Shown here in pieces: positions 38,312-46,898 of a stretch of DNA of 49,836 nucleotides (positions within the stretch are counted from its first letter, which is position 1; the number at the start of each line of letters is the position of its first letter). This stretch comes from Coriobacteriales bacterium. GTDB lineage: Bacteria > Actinomycetota > Coriobacteriia > Coriobacteriales > UMGS124. The stretch is taken from contig JAFWFL010000023.1 in assembly GCA_017515595.1 (NCBI GenBank), positions 1-49,836 on the forward strand. The letters run 5' to 3'. The position numbers were made by a program, and so were the translations under genes. The notes under the pieces are model-generated. The model saw only the letters and a list, made by a program, of their open reading frames with translations. It ran no database searches and was not told the DNA's origin.

Positions 38312-38477
38312 TCGCATCCTCACAATTCGCAGGTTAACATAATGTATTCTACCATAAGTAGTAGGGTGTTTTGTTGTTTTTGACAGGTTCTGTATAAGAT
38401 GTGAAGTGTTGACAAGCATCATTAAGTCATATAATATTTACCAATGCACGCGCCCAATCAGCGCATGCGCATCTGAT

Positions 38478-38551
38478 TGGGATATCGTCTAATGGCAGGA
38501 CAGCGGATTCTGGTTCCGTCAATGGGGGTTCGACTCCCTCTATCCCAGCCA
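38478..38551 (+). tRNA. tRNA-Gln (CTG)
   Basis: Acceptor arms TGGGATA and TATCCCA pair fully; the anticodon stem GCGGA/TCCGT encloses TTCTGGT (anticodon CTG), the T-loop is GGTTCGACTCC, and CCA is encoded. tRNA-Glu follows after 18 bases. Confidence 0.95.
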
Positions 38552-38569
38552 GTAAGAAGTATGCAGTAT

Positions 38570-38646
38570 GGCCCGTTCGTCTAGCGGTTCAGGACATCGC
38601 CCTCTCAAGGCGGAGATCACCAGTTCGAATCTGGTACGGGCTACCA
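38570..38646 (+). tRNA. tRNA-Glu (CTC)
   Basis: Acceptor arms GGCCCGT and ACGGGCT pair, with one G-U; the anticodon loop CTCTCAA gives anticodon CTC, the T-loop is AGTTCGAATCT and CCA is encoded at 38644-38646. It is cotranscribed with tRNA-Gln and ended by the terminator at 38659. Confidence 0.93.
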
Positions 38647-38658
38647 ACGAATTTTTCC

Positions 38659-38683
38659 ACCGAGGCTCATACCTCGGTTTTTT
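38659..38683 (+). terminator. Terminator of the tRNA-Gln/Glu pair
   Basis: ACCGAGG (38659-38665) and CCTCGGT (38672-38678) flank CTCATA and are followed by a six-base T-run. Confidence 0.9.
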
Positions 38684-38697
38684 GTTTATACAGTGGT

Positions 38698-40149
38698 TTA
38701 TTTGGTGAGAGAATCATACGTGATTTTCCCGGTTTTTGTTGATTTTGGTTTTACACGCATGCGGCGGCGTTTTTGTGCGGCAGCGCCTTTTGGTGTTAGC
38801 GCCTGAACTTCTTGTGGAGTTGTTTGCGGAGATATTTCGGCAGCAGGTTTTCTTATTGCAACATATACTTTGTCTCCGGTGCGCATGCGCGCAAGTTTTA
38901 CGCGTTCTCCGGCTGCATTACGAATATCGGCTGTCTTTTTCTTGGCAAAGTACAGATCGTCTTTAATGCCCTCTACACCAACATGGGCTTCTCCGTATGT
39001 TTCCAAACGCTCTGAAGGGGAAAGCTTTGAGCGCAATCCCAGTTGCGGGTCCGCAAATAAAATGGGCAAGTAGAAGGAAAGCATACGCCAGAGTACTACG
39101 CCAACCGTAGTGAGGTCGCCCAGGATGGGCTTGAAGAAGACTGCGAATCCTCCCTCGGCGCCGCCGGTTCCGCCGGGAAGCGGTATGGCAGTCATAATAA
39201 GCTGGACAAATGCAGCAGAACACAAACAGGTTAAGAAATCAGCATCTGTCATTCCCAGAGCACATACCACACAATAAGGAATGGTGTAATAAAACATGAG
39301 CTGTACAATGGTAATAACCACAGCGCTCGCAACAACCTTTGCATGCCGTACAGCGTTATGAACCGCTCCGGCATATTCGTCTACCTGCAAATCAAGCCAG
39401 GTATGCATAACCTGAGGATCGCGAATAAGAGGGAATCTTCCCGAGAGAAGTTTAATACAAAAGTGCCCGGCACGTCGTATGACATTAGGGAAGAAGATGA
39501 CGCCCACAAGACCGGCCATAATAAGAATATGGACACCAAACGAGAAGATCGAAAGCAAAACCACCTGTCCAAAAAGTGATTCAAAATAGCTGAAGCGCGC
39601 AATCAAAACCGCAGCGCCAAACAGTGTTACCGCTGCCTGATAAATAAAGAAGCGGGTAAGCTGTACTGCCGTTGCGTCGCCTACCGAGAGACCAACGCGG
39701 TTAAAACGAACAATCTGGGCCGGTGCGGCGCCCATTTGTCCGGGGGTTAAGTATCCAAAGACAATACCGGCCGCAGCAACGCTGGCGACATCAAAAAAGC
39801 CAAGGCGTTTGCCGGTAAGCAAGGCTGAGAGACGATAGCACAGCATATCAAGCAAGTAAAACACAATAAAACAACTAAAGCCGAGAATGAGCCATACCGG
39901 ATTGGCTGCTTTGAGTGCATCAGCGAACTCAGTTGCTTTGCCGCTTACCATAAGCCAAATAATAAAAGCTACAACAACTGCCAGAATAAACAGAATGCCA
40001 AGATAAAGCATACGTTTTTGTCGTTTGGCATTTTGTTCGTCAGGATTTTGATTTAGCTCTTCATGGACAGAATGGGTTTCAAGCGTACCTTTGCTTGCAT
40101 TGAACCTAAGCTTATATCCTTTTTTGGAACGGACAGCTTTGCGTGCCAT
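38698..40149 (-). CDS. LPG-synthase-TM/flippase-like membrane protein
   Basis: 483 residues. It belongs to the lysylphosphatidylglycerol synthase transmembrane family (UPF0104, the flippase half of MprF), with about eight hydrophobic segments. Characteristic pieces are SVAAAGIVFGYLTPGQMGAAPAQ, TRFFIYQAAV and ITAIPLPGGTGGAEGGF followed by LWRMLSFYLPI. A basic cytoplasmic N-terminus of about 45 residues and a C-terminal tail of about 110 basic residues (ending KRRRMRVKPKSTKTGK) are unusual. No aminoacyl-transferase domain is fused, so lipid or precursor flipping is more likely than lysylation. GGAG precedes the ATG. Phased direct repeats lie immediately upstream (40179-40206). Confidence 0.88.
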   Translation of the reverse strand: MARKAVRSKKGYKLRFNASKGTLETHSVHEELNQNPDEQNAKRQKRMLYLGILFILAVVVAFIIWLMVSGKATEFADALKAANPVWLILGFSCFIVFYLLDMLCYRLSALLTGKRLGFFDVASVAAAGIVFGYLTPGQMGAAPAQIVRFNRVGLSVGDATAVQLTRFFIYQAAVTLFGAAVLIARFSYFESLFGQVVLLSIFSFGVHILIMAGLVGVIFFPNVIRRAGHFCIKLLSGRFPLIRDPQVMHTWLDLQVDEYAGAVHNAVRHAKVVASAVVITIVQLMFYYTIPYCVVCALGMTDADFLTCLCSAAFVQLIMTAIPLPGGTGGAEGGFAVFFKPILGDLTTVGVVLWRMLSFYLPILFADPQLGLRSKLSPSERLETYGEAHVGVEGIKDDLYFAKKKTADIRNAAGERVKLARMRTGDKVYVAIRKPAAEISPQTTPQEVQALTPKGAAAQKRRRMRVKPKSTKTGKITYDSLTK

Positions 40150-40178
40150 ACTTTCTCCGTTGAAACCTTTGTTTTATA

Positions 40179-40206
40179 CTTTCAAAACCTTCACAGCCCT
40201 ATTTCA
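40179..40206 (-). promoter_or_regulatory. Candidate OmpR-type operator upstream of the flippase gene
   Basis: Read on the minus strand, TGAAAT-N5-TGTGAA-N5-TGAAAG gives three half-sites at 11-bp spacing, followed at once by a TATAAA that could be the -10. The first and third half-sites are 22 bp apart. It resembles the elements at 13752 and 31884. Confidence 0.35.
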
Positions 40207-40236
40207 AAACGGTGTAAAGGTTTACGTTTTTACCTA

Positions 40237-41802
40237 TTATACACCTAAGAGGCAGCCTTTACATACAGAAGGGCATGTAGCCAAACCTCCCTGTGCCGTT
40301 TCACGCAAAGTCGAAGGCATGGCTTTGCCTACCTGTGCCATAGTTGAGAGAATCTCATCAAAGGGTATGGGCAGACTAATATTTGCTCTTGCCAAATCGC
40401 AGGCAGTAAATGCATTGGCGACTCCGGCAGCGTTACGAATCTGGCAGGGTATCTCCACAAGCCCTTGAACCGGATCGCAAACGAGGCCGAGCATATTGGC
40501 GATCGTTATTTCCGCAGCGCAAAAAGATGTTTTTGCGTCTTCGCCCATCATGGTTGCGAGCGCGGCAGCGGCCATGGCGCTTGCGGTTCCTACCTCAGCC
40601 TGGCAACCGCCTTCTGCGCCTGAGATTGATGCCCATCTCTCGCAAAGCATCCCAATACCTGCAGCGGTGTAAAGACCTTCTGTAAGAACTTCATCGCTCA
40701 AATTGAGTTCTTCCGCACAGGACAGCAGACTTCCCGGAACAACTCCGCTTGAACCGGCTGTCGGAGCGGCAACAATTACACCCATGGTAGCGCTGCGTTC
40801 CAAAACAGCCAAGGCGTAAGTGCATGCTTTTGCTAGCATCGTTCCGCCAAGAGCATTGTTACTTTGCTGCCAATCCGAGAAGCGCCGGGCTTCTCCGCCA
40901 ATAAAGCCACCAAGAGAGCGGAGGGGTGTTTCGAGAGGCTCATGAACTTCTTTGCGCATAACATCTAAAACCTCAGCAATGCGGGTGTCTGTTACTGGTC
41001 CAAACAATTCATGCTCACGGCGGGCAATAATTTCTCCGATTGATACCTTATAGGTTTCGCAAAGATCGAGAAGATCTTGCGCAGTGTCAAAATCATAAGC
41101 TGAGGTATTGCTAGGCGTGCGGATATTTGTACCTTCAAGCTGGACCGAGTGAACTCCCAATACATGCTCAATATGCTCGATTTTGTTAATGACAAACTCG
41201 GGAACCAGGGAATCTGTTTCAAAAACCGCATAAGCAAGTTGTCCGGGTTCCGTGCGGTAAGAACTCATAAAGGCAATATTTACCTGAGCATTTCCCAAGG
41301 CTTGTGTCATGAGAGCAAGCATTCCGGGAATGTCATAATGAACTACAATAAGCGTTGGGAGTTTTCCGTCAATGTTTACGGTTATACCGTCAATGGACGA
41401 AACATGAATGCGTCCTCCTCCCACAGATTCGCCCCGTATAGAAACAGAGACATCGTTTACAGCCGTAAGCGTAATATCTATGGTATTGGGGTGTAGCGAG
41501 GCATTATCGCCTGCCGGAATAAACTCCCATGTGATACCTGATTCTTTTGCGAACTCGGGAGATTTCGCAACGCGCGGGTCAGCAGGAGAAAAGCCGAGTA
41601 TGCCGCCCAAGAGGGCTCTGTCTGTACCATGGCCTTGATATGTTTGCGAAAATGAATTGTAGAGGGTAAAGGCGGCATGCTTTACCGGAGCTTTAAGCAG
41701 GCTCAACGCAAAGCGGGCAAGGCGAAGCGCACCTGCCGTATGAGAACTCGAAGGTCCCACCATAACGGGTCCAAGTATGTCAAATGCACTACTTGTGATC
41801 AT
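40237..41802 (-). CDS. sdaA: L-serine dehydratase, fused beta-alpha with ACT domain
   Basis: 521 residues from ATG 41802, with a G-rich AGAGGGGG site just upstream. It deaminates L-serine to pyruvate with a 4Fe-4S cluster. The N-terminal beta part starts FDILGPVMVGPSSSHTAGALR. An ACT regulatory domain follows near 150-225 (LPTLIVVHYDIPGMLALM), then the alpha part with AAPTAGSSGVVPG, SISGAEGGCQAEVG and GLVCDPVQGLVEIPCQIRNA. The last three cysteine-bearing motifs supply the cluster ligands. Two-chain enzymes of Firmicutes have the ACT on the beta subunit; here both chains are one polypeptide. The C-terminus ends in CPSVCKGCLLGV. Confidence 0.93.
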   Translation of the reverse strand: MITSSAFDILGPVMVGPSSSHTAGALRLARFALSLLKAPVKHAAFTLYNSFSQTYQGHGTDRALLGGILGFSPADPRVAKSPEFAKESGITWEFIPAGDNASLHPNTIDITLTAVNDVSVSIRGESVGGGRIHVSSIDGITVNIDGKLPTLIVVHYDIPGMLALMTQALGNAQVNIAFMSSYRTEPGQLAYAVFETDSLVPEFVINKIEHIEHVLGVHSVQLEGTNIRTPSNTSAYDFDTAQDLLDLCETYKVSIGEIIARREHELFGPVTDTRIAEVLDVMRKEVHEPLETPLRSLGGFIGGEARRFSDWQQSNNALGGTMLAKACTYALAVLERSATMGVIVAAPTAGSSGVVPGSLLSCAEELNLSDEVLTEGLYTAAGIGMLCERWASISGAEGGCQAEVGTASAMAAAALATMMGEDAKTSFCAAEITIANMLGLVCDPVQGLVEIPCQIRNAAGVANAFTACDLARANISLPIPFDEILSTMAQVGKAMPSTLRETAQGGLATCPSVCKGCLLGV

Positions 41803-41895
41803 AATGCCCCCTCTTTTCTGAGACACAATCATGCCTTGTTATTGTAGTAGTATATGTTAAAAATTGTTTGGAAATATACCTGAGGAGTCAAAGAT

Positions 41896-42537
41896 ATGAC
41901 AAGCGGGATTATAAAACATACTATTCTGGTGACATGTTTTGAGCCGTTTGGAGGACAAAGCATTAATCCCGCGCTCGAAGCGGTAAAACTTCTTCCTCAC
42001 GAGATAGACGGATGTACAGTTAAAAGCGTGAGTATTCCGGTTAGTTATTCTGCGTCTTATGAAACCCTGCGCAACTATGTTGAGGAGTTTAATCCAGAAT
42101 TTGTTATTATGGTTGGTCAGGCCGCAGGCAGAGATGCTCTTACCGTAGAACGCATAGCGATTAATATTGATGACTGCGCGAGTCCTGATAATGATGATGA
42201 TGTACGCGAGAACAGCTTCATTGATGACAATGGCCCAGACGCAATTTTTGCGACTATTCCTGTGTGCGAGCTTGTGCGTGATCTCAAAAATAAGGGTATA
42301 AAAGCTGAGGTAAGTAATACTGCCGGTACATATGTTTGCAACCATCTTATGTATGAAATGCTTAATCATTCTCACGAGTTTGAGCCATATCCCCATGCGG
42401 GGTTTGTGCATGTTCCGCTTATACCCGAGCAAACAGCCACAGGTGATATGGAGGGGAAACCAAGCATGCCCCTTGAGGATGTTGTTGCGGGACTGACCGA
42501 ACTCCTGAAATTTCTTCCAAAGGCATATAACAGCTAG
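41896..42537 (+). CDS. pcp: Pyroglutamyl-peptidase I
   Basis: 213 residues. It removes N-terminal pyroglutamate from peptides in the cytoplasm. It is a cysteine peptidase of clan CF: LVTCFEPFGGQSINPALEA at the N-terminus, the glutamate in VGQAAGRDALTVERIAIN, the cysteine in SNTAGTYVCNHLMY and the histidine in GFVHVPLIPEQ. TGAGGAG precedes the ATG. It is divergent from the serine dehydratase; both act on small amino-acid sources. Confidence 0.97.
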   Translation: MTSGIIKHTILVTCFEPFGGQSINPALEAVKLLPHEIDGCTVKSVSIPVSYSASYETLRNYVEEFNPEFVIMVGQAAGRDALTVERIAINIDDCASPDNDDDVRENSFIDDNGPDAIFATIPVCELVRDLKNKGIKAEVSNTAGTYVCNHLMYEMLNHSHEFEPYPHAGFVHVPLIPEQTATGDMEGKPSMPLEDVVAGLTELLKFLPKAYNS

Positions 42538-42624
42538 AAAAGGTTAAAAACAACTGATATTTTGGATTGCGGTTGGGTATAAGAAATCAAAGATAAATTA
42601 AATGACTCAGGTAAGGAGGCTGTT

Positions 42625-43104
42625 GTGGCCGAGGTTAGATATGTGTGTCCAAATTGCGGCGGAAGAGACTTTGATAAGAATCCGCATTTTCTTGAATGCT
42701 GCGATTGCGGTGTGCGCTATGTTGCTCGTCCTGACGGAAGCTTGCAAAGGACCACGATTTACGGTACAGGTACCGGTTCTCGTGCACGGCAGCAAGAAAG
42801 CTGGAACCCTGTACAAAATCCCCAAGTTTATGCAACTAACGGCGGAGTCATTAATAACTATTACAACGTGAATGTTGAGCAAAACGTGGGCATGCCATAT
42901 GCTTCAAGAAAACAGAGGTGGATTGCTCTCATTCTTTGCATATTCTTTGGCATGTTTGGCGTTCATTATTTCTATCTGGGCAGGCCGGCAATGGGTATTC
43001 TCTTTTTAATAACCGTTGGTTTTGCCGGATTTGGCTGGGTTATAGATATCATAAGAATTCTCTTAAAAGGTATAAAAGACGGAAACGGGATTATGGTGAT
43101 CTAA
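42625..43104 (+). CDS. TM2-domain membrane protein with zinc ribbon
   Basis: 159 residues from GTG 42625, with AAGGAGG upstream. The N-terminus is a zinc ribbon (VCPNCGGRDFD ... LECCDCG). A low-complexity Gln/Asn/Tyr linker follows (VINNYYNVNVEQN). The C-terminal TM2 domain has two helices around the motif FGVHYFYLGRPAMGILFL and GWVIDI. TM2 proteins are widespread and mostly uncharacterised. It lies downstream of pcp by 87 bases and may be co-transcribed. Confidence 0.92.
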   Translation: MAEVRYVCPNCGGRDFDKNPHFLECCDCGVRYVARPDGSLQRTTIYGTGTGSRARQQESWNPVQNPQVYATNGGVINNYYNVNVEQNVGMPYASRKQRWIALILCIFFGMFGVHYFYLGRPAMGILFLITVGFAGFGWVIDIIRILLKGIKDGNGIMVI

Positions 43105-43127
43105 CGTCTTTCGTTTATACTTATTGA

Positions 43128-43158
43128 GGGTGACACAAGAACCGTTCCCCTGTCACCC
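43128..43158. repeat. Palindrome GGGTGACA/TGTCACCC
   Basis: GGGTGACA (43128-43135) and TGTCACCC (43151-43158) flank a 15-base loop with AACCGTTCCCC. The core (TGACA/TGTCA with a CCCCTG run) is related to those at 2670 and 10992, as in a degenerate intergenic repeat family. Confidence 0.6.
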
Positions 43159-43176
43159 TGATGCCAAAATCAAAAA

Positions 43177-43208
43177 GCGCCTCCTTATGAGAAAGGAGGC
43201 GCTTTTTT
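43177..43208. terminator. Bidirectional terminator between convergent genes
   Basis: GCGCCTCCTT (43177-43186) and AAGGAGGCGC (43193-43202) form a 10-bp stem with AAAAA before and TTTTTT after, serving the TM2 gene on plus and the binding-protein gene ending at 43267 on minus. Confidence 0.92.
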
Positions 43209-43266
43209 GTGTACTAAGCGTTAATAACTACTATGTACAGCAGTCCTTATGCGGCGTAAATGCTTA

Positions 43267-44955
43267 TTAGCTGAGCCAGCACTTAGTCATGGTGATGTAG
43301 CCGCTCGGGCTGTAGTAGAAGTTGTTTACACGGTTGGAAACAACATAGGTGTGCTTGTAGAAGAACATTGGGATTACCGGGAAGTCCTCGGCAACAATCT
43401 CGTTGGCCTTGTTGTAGGCAGCAAGACGCTCTTCATCGTCAACAACCTGGCGGGCTGCGTTAAGAGCAGCGTCGAACTCAGGATTGCTGTAGTAGGAGTT
43501 GTTGTCGCCGCAGTCGGTGTAGAAGAGAGGCTGGAGAACGCCGTCTGCATACGGAACCTGAACGGTCCAGCCAAGGCGGCCAATCTGGTAATCTGCATCC
43601 TGGAGCTTATCGATGTAAGAAGCCCACTCCTGGAAAGCAAGTGTGCAAGTTACGCCGCAGGCCTCGAGGTCAGCTGCTACCATCTGGAGAATGTCTTCGT
43701 TGGAAGAACCGGAGTTGGAGCTGAAGGTAAGGGTGAGGTCACGCTTGCCGTCAGCATTCTTGGGATAACCGGCCTTAATAAAGTACTCCTCGGCCTTCTC
43801 AAGATCCTTAACCGGGCTCGTGTACTTCCAAACGCCGTCGCCTGAGCCGGGGATACCGGTGGCAAGGATGTTGGTTGCAGGTGAACGGGTGCCCTGGAGA
43901 ACGGTGTCGCAGATGGCCTGACGGTCAACGGCGAAGGAAATAGCGATACGAAGATCCTTGTTGGCCATGACAGGATCAAGGTTGTTGCAGATGAGGTAGT
44001 AGACCGAGGTCTCATTACCGGTAATGGTCTGCTGGCCGGGATTGGCGAGATAGCCACCCTCGGTTGCTTCGCCGTAGGTCTCACGGGCAAGGTTGAACAT
44101 ACCAGAAGGAATAATGGTATAGTCAAGGTCGCCGGCCTCAAATGCGAGCCAACCGGTCTGGTCATCAGTGTAGATGTCAAAGAGAATGCTGTCGATAAGC
44201 GGCTTGTCGCCCCAGTAATCATCAAAGCGCTTTACGCGAATGTACTGGCCGTCTTCCCACTTGCCATCCATCATGAAGGGGCCGTTACCAATGGGAGCTT
44301 CGCGGAAGGAGAGGAAGTCAGCCTCGGTGTCGGTGCAGCCGGCAGGAACGGGAGCGAGAGCGCGCTCGCATGAGATTGAAGCAAAGTCAGCGAACGGAGC
44401 CTTGAGATGAACAACAAGGGTGAGGTCATCAGGGCACTCGATGTCGAGCTCTTTGGCGGTACCGGCGAGCATCTCGTCGGAGCCGGCAATCTGAGCGCAC
44501 TTGTAGCCGAGAGAAGAAGGAGCAGGCTGGAAGTCGGGCTTGCAGAGACGCTCCCAAGCATACTTAAAGTCCTTGGAGGTTACGGGCTGGCCATTGTGGA
44601 ACTTGGCCTCGGGACGCAGATGGAAAGTGAACTCGTCTGCGGTATCATTCTGCTCATAGCTTTCGCAGGCAAGCGGCACTACCATGCCCTTGCTGAAGTC
44701 GAACTTGCACAGCGGGTCAAAGAGGTTGAACATAACCTCAACGCCCATGTTCTCTTCTGCGCCAAAGGGCTCAATAGCAACGGGGTTGGTCAGCTTGAAC
44801 CTGAATTCGCCACCGGTAGGGGCATCAGCGGGGGCTTCAAAGGCGAGGGCTTCACTGGCATTGAAGTTGCCTGCAAGGGCAATTGCGCCAGCGGTTGCGA
44901 GGGCACCGCCAATAAAGGAGCGACGGCTCATGCCAAAATGCTTTGCGTTATTCAT
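43267..44955 (-). CDS. Oligopeptide-type ABC substrate-binding protein
   Basis: 562 residues from ATG 44955, with GAAAGG upstream; an in-frame extension to 45246 overlaps the gltX terminator and is not likely translated. The N-terminus is a twin-arginine-like signal (MSRRSFIGGALATAGAIALAG), with no lipobox, so it may be exported folded through Tat. The body is an extracytoplasmic solute-binding protein family 5 (SBP_bac_5): FHLRPEAKFHNGQPVTSKDFKYAWERL, GPFMMDGKWEDGQYIRVKRFDDYWG and the C-terminal NPEFDAALNAARQ. No permease or ATPase genes adjoin it, so the transporter partner is elsewhere. It likely binds peptides. Confidence 0.95.
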   Translation of the reverse strand: MNNAKHFGMSRRSFIGGALATAGAIALAGNFNASEALAFEAPADAPTGGEFRFKLTNPVAIEPFGAEENMGVEVMFNLFDPLCKFDFSKGMVVPLACESYEQNDTADEFTFHLRPEAKFHNGQPVTSKDFKYAWERLCKPDFQPAPSSLGYKCAQIAGSDEMLAGTAKELDIECPDDLTLVVHLKAPFADFASISCERALAPVPAGCTDTEADFLSFREAPIGNGPFMMDGKWEDGQYIRVKRFDDYWGDKPLIDSILFDIYTDDQTGWLAFEAGDLDYTIIPSGMFNLARETYGEATEGGYLANPGQQTITGNETSVYYLICNNLDPVMANKDLRIAISFAVDRQAICDTVLQGTRSPATNILATGIPGSGDGVWKYTSPVKDLEKAEEYFIKAGYPKNADGKRDLTLTFSSNSGSSNEDILQMVAADLEACGVTCTLAFQEWASYIDKLQDADYQIGRLGWTVQVPYADGVLQPLFYTDCGDNNSYYSNPEFDAALNAARQVVDDEERLAAYNKANEIVAEDFPVIPMFFYKHTYVVSNRVNNFYYSPSGYITMTKCWLS

Positions 44956-45036
44956 GCAATAGCCTTTCTCGTAGTTACCAATACAAGCCACAAAATAGTG
45001 GTTCTTGCATAATAACCGCTTATATATACAAAAAAT

Positions 45037-45069
45037 ACGGGAATCAGCGAATGGTTCACTGATTCCCGT
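45037..45069 (-). terminator. Terminator of gltX
   Basis: ACGGGAATCAG (45059-45069 complement) and CTGATTCCCGT (45037-45047 complement) form an 11-bp stem with an 11-base loop. On the minus strand it is followed by ATTTTTT, stopping gltX transcription. Confidence 0.85.
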
Positions 45070-45130
45070 GAATACAGACAAATAAGAAACAAAACAGAAA
45101 TGAAACAGACTTTCAGAATTCAGTTTAAAT

Positions 45131-46606
45131 CTAGTCTTGGGCAAGAGGGTCGGCAAGCTCAATACGTGACAGAGACTCGCGTTTGCCCAAAAGCTCCATT
45201 GAAGGGCCAAGAGGCAGCGAAACCTGATGTCCGCACTCCGCAACACGCAGCGCCTGGAAGACCTTCTTTTTGGGTACGCCGAGTTTTACCGGAACTTCTT
45301 CGAGAGCCGCATCAATATCCTCGGCAGTCCAAATGTCATCGCCTAATACCTCAAGTGTCTCATAGCAGGCACGGAGATAACCGCGCGTGCCTTCTTTAGC
45401 AAGATTTTTGTTAACCGAGGGCTCATCGTATACAAGGTCAAACAAAAAGCGGGACTTCTCGGCAGCATCACCCATAACACGGCAGCGTGGTTTGAGAATG
45501 TTCGAAAGCTGGTCATACCAGGCGGCACGCTGAGAATATGATTCCGGCGGAATAAAACCGGCCTCGGCAAGCTGGGGAACAAGAATACGCTGGGCAAATT
45601 CCTGATCGCTCATTGAATTCATATACTCGCCGTCCATCCAGAGAAGCTTTTCTTCATCAAAGACAGCCGGGTTTTTGCTAATACGATCAAGCGTGAAGCT
45701 CTGAGCAATTTGATCAGGATGGATAATGGTTGTTTCTCCGTCAAGCGACCAACCCAAAAGGGCAAGATAATTAACGAGGGCATCGTTTAAGAAACCACGG
45801 TCACGATACTCCTCAACGCTTGTGGCGCCATGGCGTTTGCTGAGCTTTTTGCCATCGCTTCCCAAGATCATTGAGAGATGGGCAAAGGTGGGAATCTTAT
45901 ACCCGAGAGCTTCGAATACAAGGATTTGCCTTGGAGTATTAGAAAGATGATCATCGCCGCGGATTACATGCGTAATGCCCATTTCGCCGTCATCAACCAC
46001 GGTTGCATAGTTATAGGTAGGCGTTCCGTCAGAGCGTACAAGCACCATATCGTCGAGTTCTTTTGCCTCAAAACGGCAGGTTCCGTGAACGGCATCCTCA
46101 AATACTACGGCCGGATGATCCTCGGGTACCTTGAGACGCCATACATGAGGCTCACCGGCATCAATGCGAGCCTGAGCCTCGGCCGGATCCATATTGCGGC
46201 AGGTACGCTGGTATCCCTGGAACGAGTCGCCTCTCTCACGGGCAGCAGCACGCGAAGCCTCGAGTTCCTCGGCTGTGCAGAAGCAGGGATATGCGGCGCC
46301 TTTCTCGATTAATCGCTCCAAAGCGGCCTGGTAATGGCTTGCACGTTGAGTTTGGAAATACGGTCCAAAGTCGCCGCCTTTTTGAGGGCCTTCGTCCCAA
46401 TCCAGCCCAAGCCATTCCATTGAGCGGAGAATCTGCTGAGTATTCTCTTCTGTTGAGCGTTCAGGGTCTGTGTCATCAATACGCAGGATAAAAGTTCCAC
46501 CGTGGGTTCTCGCAAATGCCCAGTTATAAATTGCGGTACGTGCACCACCTAAGTGAAGACGGCCGGTAGGCGAGGGGGCAAAGCGTACCCTTATTTGATC
46601 TGACAC
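45131..46606 (-). CDS. gltX: Glutamyl-tRNA synthetase
   Basis: 491 residues from GTG 46606, chosen for AAAGGAG five bases upstream; the longer frame to 46687 gives a Cys/Trp-rich extension without support. Class I synthetase motifs are RFAPSPTGRLHLGGARTA (HIGH-type) and KKLSKRHGA (KMSKS-type), with LRIDDTDPERSTEE and HVIRGDDHLSNTPRQ. It charges tRNA-Glu, one of which (CTC) lies at 38570. Divergent from the ABC ATPase gene across 292 bases, in which a TGAAG-N6-TGTAA repeat lies near 46722. Confidence 0.97.
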   Translation of the reverse strand: MSDQIRVRFAPSPTGRLHLGGARTAIYNWAFARTHGGTFILRIDDTDPERSTEENTQQILRSMEWLGLDWDEGPQKGGDFGPYFQTQRASHYQAALERLIEKGAAYPCFCTAEELEASRAAARERGDSFQGYQRTCRNMDPAEAQARIDAGEPHVWRLKVPEDHPAVVFEDAVHGTCRFEAKELDDMVLVRSDGTPTYNYATVVDDGEMGITHVIRGDDHLSNTPRQILVFEALGYKIPTFAHLSMILGSDGKKLSKRHGATSVEEYRDRGFLNDALVNYLALLGWSLDGETTIIHPDQIAQSFTLDRISKNPAVFDEEKLLWMDGEYMNSMSDQEFAQRILVPQLAEAGFIPPESYSQRAAWYDQLSNILKPRCRVMGDAAEKSRFLFDLVYDEPSVNKNLAKEGTRGYLRACYETLEVLGDDIWTAEDIDAALEEVPVKLGVPKKKVFQALRVAECGHQVSLPLGPSMELLGKRESLSRIELADPLAQD

Positions 46607-46721
46607 AATAACTCCTTTAAAGACACGGCACCATAGGTAAAAACCAGAACAATCGGAATGAACCAAGAGCAAAAATAACGTTGCCATTCAGACAAAAATT
46701 GAATTATACGCATAAAACATG

Positions 46722-46738
46722 TGAAGATGATCTGTAAC
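46722..46738 (+). promoter_or_regulatory. Candidate OmpR-type half-site pair between gltX and the ABC gene
   Basis: TGAAGA (46722-46727), five bases and TGTAAC (46733-46738). It is weaker than the others in the set, with only two half-sites at 11-bp spacing; a further TGTAAC nearby is out of phase. Confidence 0.25.
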
Positions 46739-46898
46739 TTTAAGATTATATGTAACAAACATGGTTAAACTGACGAGACTTGCATGCAGGAGGGGCGTAG
46801 TTGTTCAGTATATTCTTTTGGCGTTTGTACGGTTGTGTCTGTTGAACTGTTGTATACTATAAATGTTGTATTGTCTCCAATTGTAGTTGAGGGTTGAC

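Noticed and set aside
43249-43845. Plus-strand ORFs in the peptide-binding protein region
   Set aside because: They begin inside the 3' end of the binding-protein gene and have Val-rich shadow composition.
44956-45246. N-terminal extension of the peptide-binding protein
   Set aside because: It would run through the gltX terminator hairpin and place 97 residues before a good Tat signal with its own ribosome binding site.
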